Source: Methylobacter sp. BlB1
GTDB taxonomy: Bacteria; Pseudomonadota; Gammaproteobacteria; Methylococcales; Methylomonadaceae
Assembly (NCBI RefSeq): GCF_015476545.1
Contig: NZ_JADMKV010000033.1
Span: forward strand, 1-47,333
Direction of reading: 5' to 3'
Length of the DNA: 47,333 nt
The stretch's first letter is position 1, and every line of letters starts with the position of its first letter. Made by a program: the position numbers and the translations under genes. Under the pieces are notes generated by a model. That model was given only the letters and a program-made list of their open reading frames with translations, had not been told where the DNA came from and made no database searches. Below, one piece after another: positions 40,780 to 47,333 of this stretch.

Positions 40780-42030
40780 TTATTGCTGCATGGCTATGTA
40801 GCATGGCGTGGGGCCACAGTAGACATTATTCAGTGAAGCAATCTTGCCTTCGTAAAAACCCACTTCATGAGAGGGTTCCCATGAATCCGGCACCCATTGA
40901 TCGCCCCAGAAATAACTAATCCGTTTTCCGGGATTAGAAGATTGCATTATTGGATGACAGCCTGCCAGTTCGACCACCTGATCATAAGTCATTCCTACCT
41001 CGACTTTGGCTAATTGCTCATCCTCAGGTTTGCAGGTGAAAGCAGGCAGTTCTGCATTCTCCTTGTTGCCCTGAACGCAGTACATGCCGGTAACCGTCTC
41101 GCCATCGTCCTGCGTATAAGTGGTTTCAATAAAATCGGAGCAATTCTGGCTGTGGTAAATCACACGCGGCGTAGTATCCTGCGGGGGTGTAGTGTCCTGC
41201 GGCGGTGTAGTATCCTGCGGCGGTGTAGTATCCTGAGGCGGCGTAGTGTCCTGCGGCGGCGTAGTGTCCTGCGGCGGCGTAGTATCCTGAGGCGGTGTAG
41301 TGTCCTGGGGCGGTGTAGTGTCCTGAGGTGGAGTCGTAGGGTCTTGCGCGGCTTCAGAGGAAAGAACGCTCAGCAATGTCAGATCCGAATTCAATCCCAA
41401 TCTGACATTCACGTACTCGACCTTATCGTTAACTGCCACCTCGGGGATAGTTATTGTGCCGGTAGCGGGGTCATAAACGGCGAAAGTCTCGGCAACAGCA
41501 GGCTTTTTAAAATCAATAAGATTGAATGTTCCGTCCGGGTTTAATCTCAATTTGACATCTACAAACTCGACTTTACCGTTAATCAGCACTTTTGAAATTG
41601 TCGCCATGCCGGTAGCGGGATCATAAGTGGTGTTTGCCGCAGTGGAAGCAGGCGCTTCAGCAGGAGCCTGAGGGGTTTCAGCGGAAAGAACGCTGAGTGT
41701 TTGGCCCGAAATGAATCCTAACCTGACATTAACATACTCGACTTTACTGTTAACTATCACTTCCGGAATGGTTACAGTGCCGGTAGCGGGATCATAAGTG
41801 GTGAAAGCCTCGGAAGCAGCAGGCTGGTCAAAACCGAAAAGATTAAATGTCCCGTCCGGGTTTAATTTCAACTTGGCATTGGCATAGGCAACTTTACCGT
41901 TGACCAGCACCTCCGGAATAGTGGCCGTGCCGGCAGCGGAATCGTAAGCGGTGCTTGCCGCGTGACCAAGCGTTGTCAGGAACAGGGCATTTAAAAATAC
42001 CGCCAGCTTTTTTATTCTCATTCTCTTCAT
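40780..42030 (-). CDS. Secreted protein with four strand repeats and a PPQDTT linker
   Basis: 416 residues with a signal peptide (KKLAVFLNALFLTTLGHA). Residues 28-230 hold four copies of a unit of about 45-55 residues of the form YDxATGTxTIPEVxVNxKVEYVNVxLxLNxDxTxxL (YDSAAGTATIPEVLVNGKV, YDPATGTVTIPEVIVNSKVE, YDPATGMATISKVLINGKVE, YDPATGTITIPEVAVNDKVE), each probably a small beta unit. A linker of nine PPQDTT repeats follows, then a cysteine-containing C-terminal domain (SQNCSDFIETTY, VEVGMTYDQVVELAGCHPIM, YCGPTPCYIAMQQ) resembling SmpA/OmlA-type small domains in its MTYDQV.ELAG segment. Function unknown; surface attachment or substrate binding is possible. Its promoter is a duplicate of that of the TonB receptor gene. 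Confidence 0.75.
   Translation of the reverse strand: MKRMRIKKLAVFLNALFLTTLGHAASTAYDSAAGTATIPEVLVNGKVAYANAKLKLNPDGTFNLFGFDQPAASEAFTTYDPATGTVTIPEVIVNSKVEYVNVRLGFISGQTLSVLSAETPQAPAEAPASTAANTTYDPATGMATISKVLINGKVEFVDVKLRLNPDGTFNLIDFKKPAVAETFAVYDPATGTITIPEVAVNDKVEYVNVRLGLNSDLTLLSVLSSEAAQDPTTPPQDTTPPQDTTPPQDTTPPQDTTPPQDTTPPQDTTPPQDTTPPQDTTPPQDTTPRVIYHSQNCSDFIETTYTQDDGETVTGMYCVQGNKENAELPAFTCKPEDEQLAKVEVGMTYDQVVELAGCHPIMQSSNPGKRISYFWGDQWVPDSWEPSHEVGFYEGKIASLNNVYCGPTPCYIAMQQ
41171..41332 (-). repeat. Nine 18-bp tandem repeats encoding PPQDTT
   Basis: Nine units of the form gtagt(a/g)tcctg(c/a/g)gg(c/g)gg(t/c), each 18 bp and in frame, differing only at synonymous sites. Being in frame, gain or loss of units changes only the linker length of the secreted protein. 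Confidence 0.9.
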
Positions 42031-42182
42031 TCTTATAATCCTGTTGATCAGCTATGCGGCTTTGAAATTTGCGCACGATTGGCGTCAAGCGCATAACTAA
42101 TGACTGTCATTGGAAATAGCTCTGTTGGGTGTCGTCGATAAACGGACGGGGCATTTTATTGGGCGGGTAAAGTCATGAATAT

Positions 42183-42231
42183 GGGAAAAATTCCCTTATC
42201 CAGTGACAGACATGAAAACGGGAAAAATTCC
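42183..42231 (-). promoter_or_regulatory. Tandem palindromic operators of the secreted repeat-protein gene
   Basis: GGGAAAAATTCCC (42183-42195) and GGGAAAAATTCC (42220-42231). The spacing between the shared cores is 37 bp, as at 40482-40530. The homologous region runs to 42094, where an ATG (minus strand) stands at the place equivalent to the start codon of the TonB receptor gene. The actual gene starts 64 bp further on. Confidence 0.75.
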
Positions 42232-42239
42232 TTGCCTGC

Positions 42240-42727
42240 TTCGCTTGAATCCGTGTTCCCTTGTGCTATGGCCCAAGAGAATGATGCGTACCTTGACTGC
42301 CTGGAACTAATTGCGGGTCTTTTCGAGAGGGAAGAATTGAAAAATGAATAAGGCTGGCATAAGGGTTTTTTAGGGCTATGGAAAGCGTACCAAATCTAAC
42401 GGCGCACTTCTTTCAACAAGCTATCCCATGGCATTTTTCTGTTACGGCGGCTTCATCCCGTCAGTCTTTGGCCGCTATGAACAGTCAGTTTTGAGCGGAA
42501 AAATGACCCGAGCCAGACTGTCGAAAGCTGGCGATATAAGTATTCGCACATATCCCAAGACGCTAACTTAACGCTTAACCTATCCCATTGTTGATACTTA
42601 GATCTCTGTACTCCGCCGCGCTATGTAACGGCATCAGCATTATCGCTAGGCACAATCCGGACGTCGCCGTTTTCGGCGACGCTGTGCCGGCATTGGGAGG
42701 CACGGACGCAGACTGCAAGGAGGTCCT
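42240..42727. other. Divergent gap without a supported gene
   Basis: About 490 bp between the minus-strand repeat-protein promoter and the PQQ-dehydrogenase-like gene. A 27-codon frame starting near 42269 (MAQENDAYLDCLELI) has no ribosome site or family, so I do not call it. The end of the gap carries AAGGAGG for the next gene. No clear palindrome or promoter pair is visible. Confidence 0.4.
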
Positions 42728-44281
42728 ATGGTGACTTTTTCGGTTCGATGCATGCGCCATGCAGGGTTGGGCACCGTTGCTCTTCTCGGGGCACTGCTAA
42801 CGCCGCTGCCTGCGCCCGGCAGTGTGATGCTGGCGCAGGTTGCCTCTGGCATAGGCAGCACCACCGATATCCAGAATGCGCGTGATGGCTCCGGCCGGCT
42901 ATTCTTCGTCCAGCAGACCGGCCAGATCATGGTATGGAAGAACGATGTCGAGACAGAGTTCCTGAATATTTCAAGCCTGGTTTTGGCCGGAGGCGAGCAA
43001 GGTTTGTTGGGCCTTGCGTTCCATCCGGACTATCGCAACAACGGCTTCTTTTACGTGAACTATACGCGCAGGCCGGACGGTGCGACAGTGGTGGCGCGCT
43101 ATTCGCGCAGTGCGAACGATCCCGACGCCGCCGAACCGCGGAGCGCAGCGGTATTGTTAACGATCGCGCAACCCTACGCCAATCACAATGGCGGCGCAGT
43201 GCGCTTCGGCCCCGACGGTTATCTCTATATCGGGATGGGCGATGGCGGCTCGGGTAATGATCCGCAAAATCATGCCCAAAATCTCACCAGCCTGCTGGGC
43301 AAAATACTGCGCATCGACGTGAATACCACGGCCGGCCCGCTTCCCTACGGCATTCCGCCCGACAATCCGCTTGTCAGGTCGCCGCAGCCCGGCGTGCGCG
43401 CCGAGATTTGGGCGTACGGACTGCGTAACCCTTGGCGGTTCAGCTTTGATAGAGCAACGGGCGATCTGTTCATCGGCGACGTGGGACAGAGCTCGCGCGA
43501 AGAGATTGATTTCGTCCGCGCCGGCACCGCCGGCGGAATGAATTTCGGCTGGCGGGTGATGGAGGGCACGCAGTGTACGAATCTTCCCGGCGATCCGCCC
43601 TGCAACGATCCTCGTTTCACTTTCACCCGACCTATCGTCGATTACGATCATGGTCAGGGTTGTTCCGTAACCGGCGGTTATCTGTACCGAGGCCGTGCGG
43701 TGCCCGAGTTGATAAGTGCGAGCTCGTCCGAAGAGGGCCAACTGTTCAAAGGCGTCTATGTTTTTGGGGACTTATGCAGCGGCACGATCTGGCGTATCAG
43801 CGCAACGGCAGCCGGGGGCGTCTCGAAGTCAGTGCTGTTCGACTCGGGCCTGTCTATCACCACTTTCGGCGAAGATGAAAACGGTGAAATCTATGTTGCC
43901 GATGCGACTGCCTCGAAGATATACAGGCTCGCCAGCACGGCGCCAGGCGATACGATCAAGCCTGCGATCGCTATCACAAGTTTTCCTGACGCGCTGACTT
44001 TTCTTCAGCGTGGCGTCGCCTCTCAGGTGATAGCGATTCGGGCATCGGATAACGTCGGGCTAGCGAAGGTTGATCTTTTTGTTAATGGCAATCTTTTCCT
44101 GACTTCAAAGTCCGGCCAGATCGATCAAGTTGTCGACACCAGCAAGGTTCCTGCTGGCGTCTATGAGCTGCGTGCGGTGGCGACCGATACCGCAGGCAAT
44201 GCTAGCCAGGTGATCAAAGGCGTCATCATCCTTGAGACGTCCTCTGCGAATGTTTCGATCATCAACGGATTGTGCAATTAA
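42728..44281 (+). CDS. PQQ-dependent sugar dehydrogenase-like (GSDH) exported protein with C-terminal Ig-like domain
   Basis: 517 residues. Signal sequence about 1-32 (LGTVALLGALLTPLPAPGS). Residues 40-400 are a six-bladed propeller of the soluble glucose dehydrogenase/HIP type: FFVQQTGQIMVWKN, GGEQGLLGLAFHPDY, GFFYVNYTRR, NHNGGAVRFGPDGYLYIGMG with the catalytic-type histidine, EIWAYGLRNPWRFSFDRATG, and FIGDVGQSSREEID. The last 100 residues (DTIKPAIAITSFPDAL to ASQVIKGVIIL) are an Ig-like domain with the common 'DNVGLAKVDLFVNG' pattern. It probably oxidises sugars or aldoses in the periplasm; with members of this family PQQ use is not assured. A strong AAGGAGG lies before the ATG. It converges on the FadL-type gene. 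Confidence 0.85.
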   Translation: MVTFSVRCMRHAGLGTVALLGALLTPLPAPGSVMLAQVASGIGSTTDIQNARDGSGRLFFVQQTGQIMVWKNDVETEFLNISSLVLAGGEQGLLGLAFHPDYRNNGFFYVNYTRRPDGATVVARYSRSANDPDAAEPRSAAVLLTIAQPYANHNGGAVRFGPDGYLYIGMGDGGSGNDPQNHAQNLTSLLGKILRIDVNTTAGPLPYGIPPDNPLVRSPQPGVRAEIWAYGLRNPWRFSFDRATGDLFIGDVGQSSREEIDFVRAGTAGGMNFGWRVMEGTQCTNLPGDPPCNDPRFTFTRPIVDYDHGQGCSVTGGYLYRGRAVPELISASSSEEGQLFKGVYVFGDLCSGTIWRISATAAGGVSKSVLFDSGLSITTFGEDENGEIYVADATASKIYRLASTAPGDTIKPAIAITSFPDALTFLQRGVASQVIAIRASDNVGLAKVDLFVNGNLFLTSKSGQIDQVVDTSKVPAGVYELRAVATDTAGNASQVIKGVIILETSSANVSIINGLCN

Positions 44282-44364
44282 TTTCCTTGAGGATGATGAT
44301 GTGCCAGTCAAGCGGCGCTTTGATGCTGCGCCGCTGTCTTTGAGCAATGAATGGCGAGGCCGGA

Positions 44365-45660
44365 TCAGAACTGCTTCGACCAAGCCAGCTGGAACGAGTA
44401 TTGGTGCATTTCCAGATCGATGGTCTGCGTGGGGCTTAACGGATTGGTGCCGCTGACGGTATAACTGGGCGAATACATGAAGGCGAAGCTCAGTTCGTCG
44501 TCCTTGCCCAGCGTGCGGCTGAACCCGGTCGTCAGATGCCACTTCTGAACGCCCGGCGCCAGGATGTTGAACAGCACTTCCGAATCGGAAATCGGCTGCT
44601 CGCCGTAGCTGATGCCCGCGCGCCAAGTCCACAGCTCGTTTTGCTTCCACTGTGTGCCGAACTTGAAGACGGTGATGTCGTCCCAGCCGAAGCCGGCGCC
44701 GCTGTCGTCGCCCAGCCGCGCCATCATCAGATTGGGGAGCATGGGATTGGCTTTCGAGCTCACGGCGCTGTAGCGGATATGCTCCAAGTCGAAGGCTGTG
44801 GTGAGCTGGTCGGTGACATCCCAGGCTATCCCGAAGTTGAAGCTTTCGGGTATGTCGAAGTCGCCCTGCTCGGCGAACAGTCCCGCATAATCCTCAAACC
44901 GCGACATGAAGATGCGGCTTTTGTAGGAAGCGCCTAGGCGCAGGCCCGGCAGCGCTTCGTACAGCGCGCCGACGCGCACGCCGCCGCCGAAGGAATAATC
45001 GTAGCCCTGGTTGGACAGGTGGCCTGGATCGCTGGAAAAAGGCGCAAACGCATTCAGGCCTCTGGCCTTGAAGCGCTGGATCGCGAAAATCGGTGCGATG
45101 CCGACTGAGGCGCGCCCGTCCAGAAAGGAATACGCATAACTGGGCACGATGAATCCCTGCGCCAGATCGACGCCGGCAGTGCCGGCGCAATAGGTGCCGG
45201 AGCCGCCGGGCGGGCACAGGGGATTGGGCGAGGCGACGTAATCGGTGTTCATGCCGCCGTTGCCGTAGAGCGCCACCCCGATGGTTTGCCGGTTATCGAG
45301 CCGATAGCTCCAGCCGATAGTCGGAACGGCAAAATACTCGCTGTCGCTCTCCACGGTGCCGGGATTCAGCGGGAAAGCGCCGGGCATCATGGTCGGCTGG
45401 CCCGTTACCGTGTATTCCCGGCGCGGACTGAAAACTTCGACTTCCAGGTCCAGCCTCTCGCCGACAAAGGCCATGCCGGCCGGATTCACGGCCACCGCGA
45501 TGGCGTCCTGAGGCAGGGCCGTGGCGGCGCCGGCCATGGCTTTGCTGCGCACGCCATAACCATGGGAGAAATAGCCATTGGTTGCCTCCGACACGCCTGG
45601 CAGGCTTATTAAAGCGGTTATGGCAATGCCCGGCAGATAGTATTTTGCTCGTAAATTCAT
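44365..45660 (-). CDS. FadL/OmpP1-type outer-membrane transporter
   Basis: 431 residues with a signal peptide (ITALISLPGVSEA, before TNGYFSHGYG). The N-terminal hatch segment GYGVRSKAMAGAATALPQDA and AVAVNPAGMAFVGERLDLEV are diagnostic of the FadL family, which moves hydrophobic compounds (long-chain fatty acids, aromatics, alkanes) across the outer membrane. The barrel runs to the C terminus YSFQLAWSKQF with a final Phe. Other typical stretches are RASVGIAPIFAIQRFKARGL and SYKSRIFMSRFEDYAGLFAE. AGGGGGG is a strong ribosome site. The sigma-54 activator lies directly upstream on the same strand with 160 bp between. I saw no convincing -24/-12 promoter in that gap, so control by that activator is inferred from position only. 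Confidence 0.88.
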   Translation of the reverse strand: MNLRAKYYLPGIAITALISLPGVSEATNGYFSHGYGVRSKAMAGAATALPQDAIAVAVNPAGMAFVGERLDLEVEVFSPRREYTVTGQPTMMPGAFPLNPGTVESDSEYFAVPTIGWSYRLDNRQTIGVALYGNGGMNTDYVASPNPLCPPGGSGTYCAGTAGVDLAQGFIVPSYAYSFLDGRASVGIAPIFAIQRFKARGLNAFAPFSSDPGHLSNQGYDYSFGGGVRVGALYEALPGLRLGASYKSRIFMSRFEDYAGLFAEQGDFDIPESFNFGIAWDVTDQLTTAFDLEHIRYSAVSSKANPMLPNLMMARLGDDSGAGFGWDDITVFKFGTQWKQNELWTWRAGISYGEQPISDSEVLFNILAPGVQKWHLTTGFSRTLGKDDELSFAFMYSPSYTVSGTNPLSPTQTIDLEMHQYSFQLAWSKQF

Positions 45661-45820
45661 TAATGCCCCCCTTGTTTTTGTGTTGAATCCTTCTTTTGGT
45701 TTTTGCCTGGACCGATGAACAGTGCAGTGAGGCGCATTGTAGTCAAGCTTATATTTTCAATAAAACGATCAAATTAGATTGAAATATTCAATAAATAGAT
45801 AAAGATGATTGCGCAGTTGC

Positions 45821-46921
45821 TCAAGATGTTAAAAATCCGTACCGTTTAAGCCGGTGGCGCAGGATATTGCGGCTGATGCCAAGCAGACGAGCTGTCTGCA
45901 CCTGATTGTTCTCGCAATAGGCATAGGCCGTGCGGATGATGGTTTCTTCCAGCGTATCGAACAGATTGGCTGCCGGCTGCTCGTACAAGTCGGCCAATAC
46001 CGTTTCCAGAGGCTTGATCGGGGAAGACAGGGGCGCACGCGCGGGCGCACTAAGCGGACTGATGACGCTGGTGTTTAAATTCAGGTCTGCGGCCGCGACC
46101 CTGCCATTCCGGCAGATCAGCAGTGCATGGTGAATGATATTTTCCAGTTCGCGGATGTTGCCGGGCCAGGCATAATCGAGCAGCGCGCGTTCCGCATCGT
46201 CGCCCAACATGACAGAAGACAAGCCCATCCGTTTGCCGTAGCGTTCCAGAAAATGCCTCACCAAGGGCAGAATGTCGCCCGGTCGTTCGCGCAGCGGCAA
46301 TAAATTCAGCGCCGCGACATTGAGCCGGTAATACAAATCCTCGCGGAAGCGCCCGGCTTGCACGGCCGCACTCAAATCGATATTGGTCGCGGCAATCAGG
46401 CGCACATCGATCGGAATGGCCTGGCGCGCGCCCAGGCGTACCACCTCGCGTTCCTGAAGGACGCGCAATATCTTGACCTGCGCTGAGAGCGGCAGATCGC
46501 CGATTTCATCGAGAAACAGCGTGCCGCCGTTAGCGGCTTCGAACCAGCCGCTGCGGGCATTCAGTGCGCCGGTGAAGGCGCCTTTCTCATGACCGAACAA
46601 TTCGCTTTCCACCAGCGATTCCGAAAAAGCGCCGCAGTTTACCGCCACGAACGGCCCGTTTTTGCGATTGCTGAGCGCATGCACCTGGCGGGCGGCCAGC
46701 TCCTTGCCGGTGCCGGTCTCGCCTATGATCAGCACAGTCGCCTCGCTAGGCGCGATGCGCTGAATATAATCGAACAAATGCCGCGATGCCGGATCGGCAA
46801 AAACCAGCGCCGTTGCCCTGATGGACAAGGCATGCGAGCTAGGATCAGGCAGCGTGATCAGCGGTCCGTCCTGAAACTCGGGTGAGGCATTGTAAAAGTC
46901 GGAATCTCTGTATTTGGCCAT
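45821..46921 (-). CDS. Sigma-54-dependent activator, SfnR-like
   Basis: 366 residues without a receiver or sensor domain. A short N-terminal piece ([20 protein letters not shown], about 24-43, then [20 protein letters not shown]) leads into the AAA+ domain: Walker [29 protein letters not shown] with the GAFTGA loop that contacts sigma-54, Walker [13 protein letters not shown], sensor [27 protein letters not shown] and [18 protein letters not shown] Fis-type helix-turn-helix ([20 protein letters not shown]) ends it. The short N terminus and its sequence are those of SfnR-type regulators, which control use of organosulfur compounds such as dimethyl sulfone in pseudomonads. Targets here are unknown; the FadL-type gene lies downstream on the same strand. 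Confidence 0.85.
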   Translation of the reverse strand: MAKYRDSDFYNASPEFQDGPLITLPDPSSHALSIRATALVFADPASRHLFDYIQRIAPSEATVLIIGETGTGKELAARQVHALSNRKNGPFVAVNCGAFSESLVESELFGHEKGAFTGALNARSGWFEAANGGTLFLDEIGDLPLSAQVKILRVLQEREVVRLGARQAIPIDVRLIAATNIDLSAAVQAGRFREDLYYRLNVAALNLLPLRERPGDILPLVRHFLERYGKRMGLSSVMLGDDAERALLDYAWPGNIRELENIIHHALLICRNGRVAAADLNLNTSVISPLSAPARAPLSSPIKPLETVLADLYEQPAANLFDTLEETIIRTAYAYCENNQVQTARLLGISRNILRHRLKRYGFLTS

Positions 46922-47333
46922 AGTTGTTATTCGGATTGTGGCTGGACCTTAATGGGTGTTGCGAATTACTTTAACAGTTAACATATATGAGTTTAAATGA
47001 TCATTTTTCATAACATTATCTGTTACTGACATATATAAGAAGCTATCCAGGCTATCTCATGAAACCACGAAGAACACGAAGCGCACGAAGAAAAGCAAGG
47101 TGTTGTCATTTCTTCCCATCACTTCATGAATTCATCCAGAAATAGTTGCAATCATTTGAATTAAAAAGTCTTCATATCTTTCGTAATAAAAATATTTTGA
47201 CCAATAACTGATGTTACGACAGGCATCCGTTCCCGTTTGCCGCGCCGAGCACCGGAGCTTTTAACAGATCAGGCCCGCTAGGGGCGCGGCAGGGATGCCG
47301 CGCGTTGCCAAAGGGACAGGAGTCCCTTTTGGC
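46922..47333. repeat. Repeat-rich gap at the window end
   Basis: 412 bp with no supported gene. It holds three direct copies of CACGAAG at 9-bp intervals (47066-47090), aactgatgttacg at 47206-47218 (the outer motif of the nested repeat at 18711), a hairpin cgcggca/tgccgcg (47285-47302) and a longer stem gccaaaggga/tcccttttggc (47307-47333) running to the window edge. The upstream AT-rich part (46960-47040) may contain the promoter of the sigma-54 activator gene. Confidence 0.45.

Noticed and set aside
41171-41332. Regular 18-bp repeats that could be taken for a CRISPR array
   Set aside because: The units are contiguous without spacers, keep the reading frame and encode PPQDTT within a larger gene. 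No cas genes are nearby.
41894-42094. 66-codon frame on the minus strand starting MRLTPIVRKF
   Set aside because: It begins at the ATG equivalent to the TonB receptor start in the duplicated promoter but has no homology to the receptor and runs into the signal peptide region of the real gene. It looks like a by-product of the duplication.
42269-42352. 27-codon frame starting MAQENDAYLDCLELI
   Set aside because: No ribosome site and no supporting resemblance.
1-47333. tRNA, rRNA or riboswitch genes
   Set aside because: I looked for cloverleaf-like ends with TTCGA loops, rRNA stretches and S-box or cobalamin motifs, especially before the sulfur genes and the TonB receptor, and found none I could support by eye.

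Overview
The window looks like chromosomal DNA of a gammaproteobacterial methylotroph, most likely a methanotroph. The clearest evidence is a full-length formaldehyde-activating enzyme gene (fae, 20256-19744), which belongs to the tetrahydromethanopterin formaldehyde pathway. Gammaproteobacterial-type cmoA, cysB and KtrAB, two SmbP-like proteins and many short palindromic intergenic repeats fit the same picture. I saw no rRNA, tRNA or CRISPR array.

Layout. 0.1-7.4 kb: a DUF2956 protein, a DUF3592 membrane protein, two DUF2382 (YsnF/AvaK-type) stress proteins, an LprI-like exported protein, and the potassium transporter pair ktrA-ktrB with ktrA broken by a one-base frameshift. 7.5-18.6 kb: a continuous sulfur island on the + strand. 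Its order is yezD-like gene, OprP-like porin, sulfate-binding protein, cysT, cysW, cysA, a CysB-family regulator, an EpsC-type serine O-acetyltransferase, a family 2A encapsulin shell and its cysteine desulfurase cargo, closed by a strong terminator. 18.8-21.6 kb: SmbP, a Spy-like protein, fae and an exported protein of unknown function. 21.6-27.4 kb: an accessory segment with an AT-rich metallopeptidase/exported-protein pair, a histidine phosphatase, remnants of a transposase and of a tyrosine recombinase, a broken copy of a tautomerase gene and its intact twin, and an exported protein paired with a metzincin protease. 27.7-37.2 kb: exported proteins of unknown function, SRPBCC, cupin and phosphatase-like proteins, a TPR protein, a second SmbP, a pentapeptide-repeat protein, an ICMT-like methyltransferase and cmoA. 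37.3-47.3 kb: a large TonB-dependent receptor, a secreted repeat protein, a PQQ sugar-dehydrogenase-like protein, a FadL-type porin and an SfnR-like sigma-54 activator.

How the parts work together. The sulfur island joins oxyanion entry (porin), periplasmic capture (Sbp) and ATP-driven import (CysTWA) to CysB control, O-acetylserine synthesis and a protein nanocompartment that should hold a cysteine desulfurase. Two places in the island, upstream of the yezD-like gene and upstream of sbp, carry the same promoter-like block with identical internal spacing. I infer joint control by sulfur limitation, probably through CysB.

A second, less expected regulon is visible. The TonB receptor and the neighbouring secreted repeat protein share a duplicated promoter of about 145 bp holding two GGAAAAATTCC palindromes exactly 37 bp apart. 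A third copy of the site, with the same flanks, precedes the pentapeptide-repeat gene 5 kb away. A third shared block (28 of 33 bases) precedes the first DUF2382 gene and the TPR gene, 27 kb apart. These regulatory blocks and the encapsulin island are the most rewarding parts of the window.
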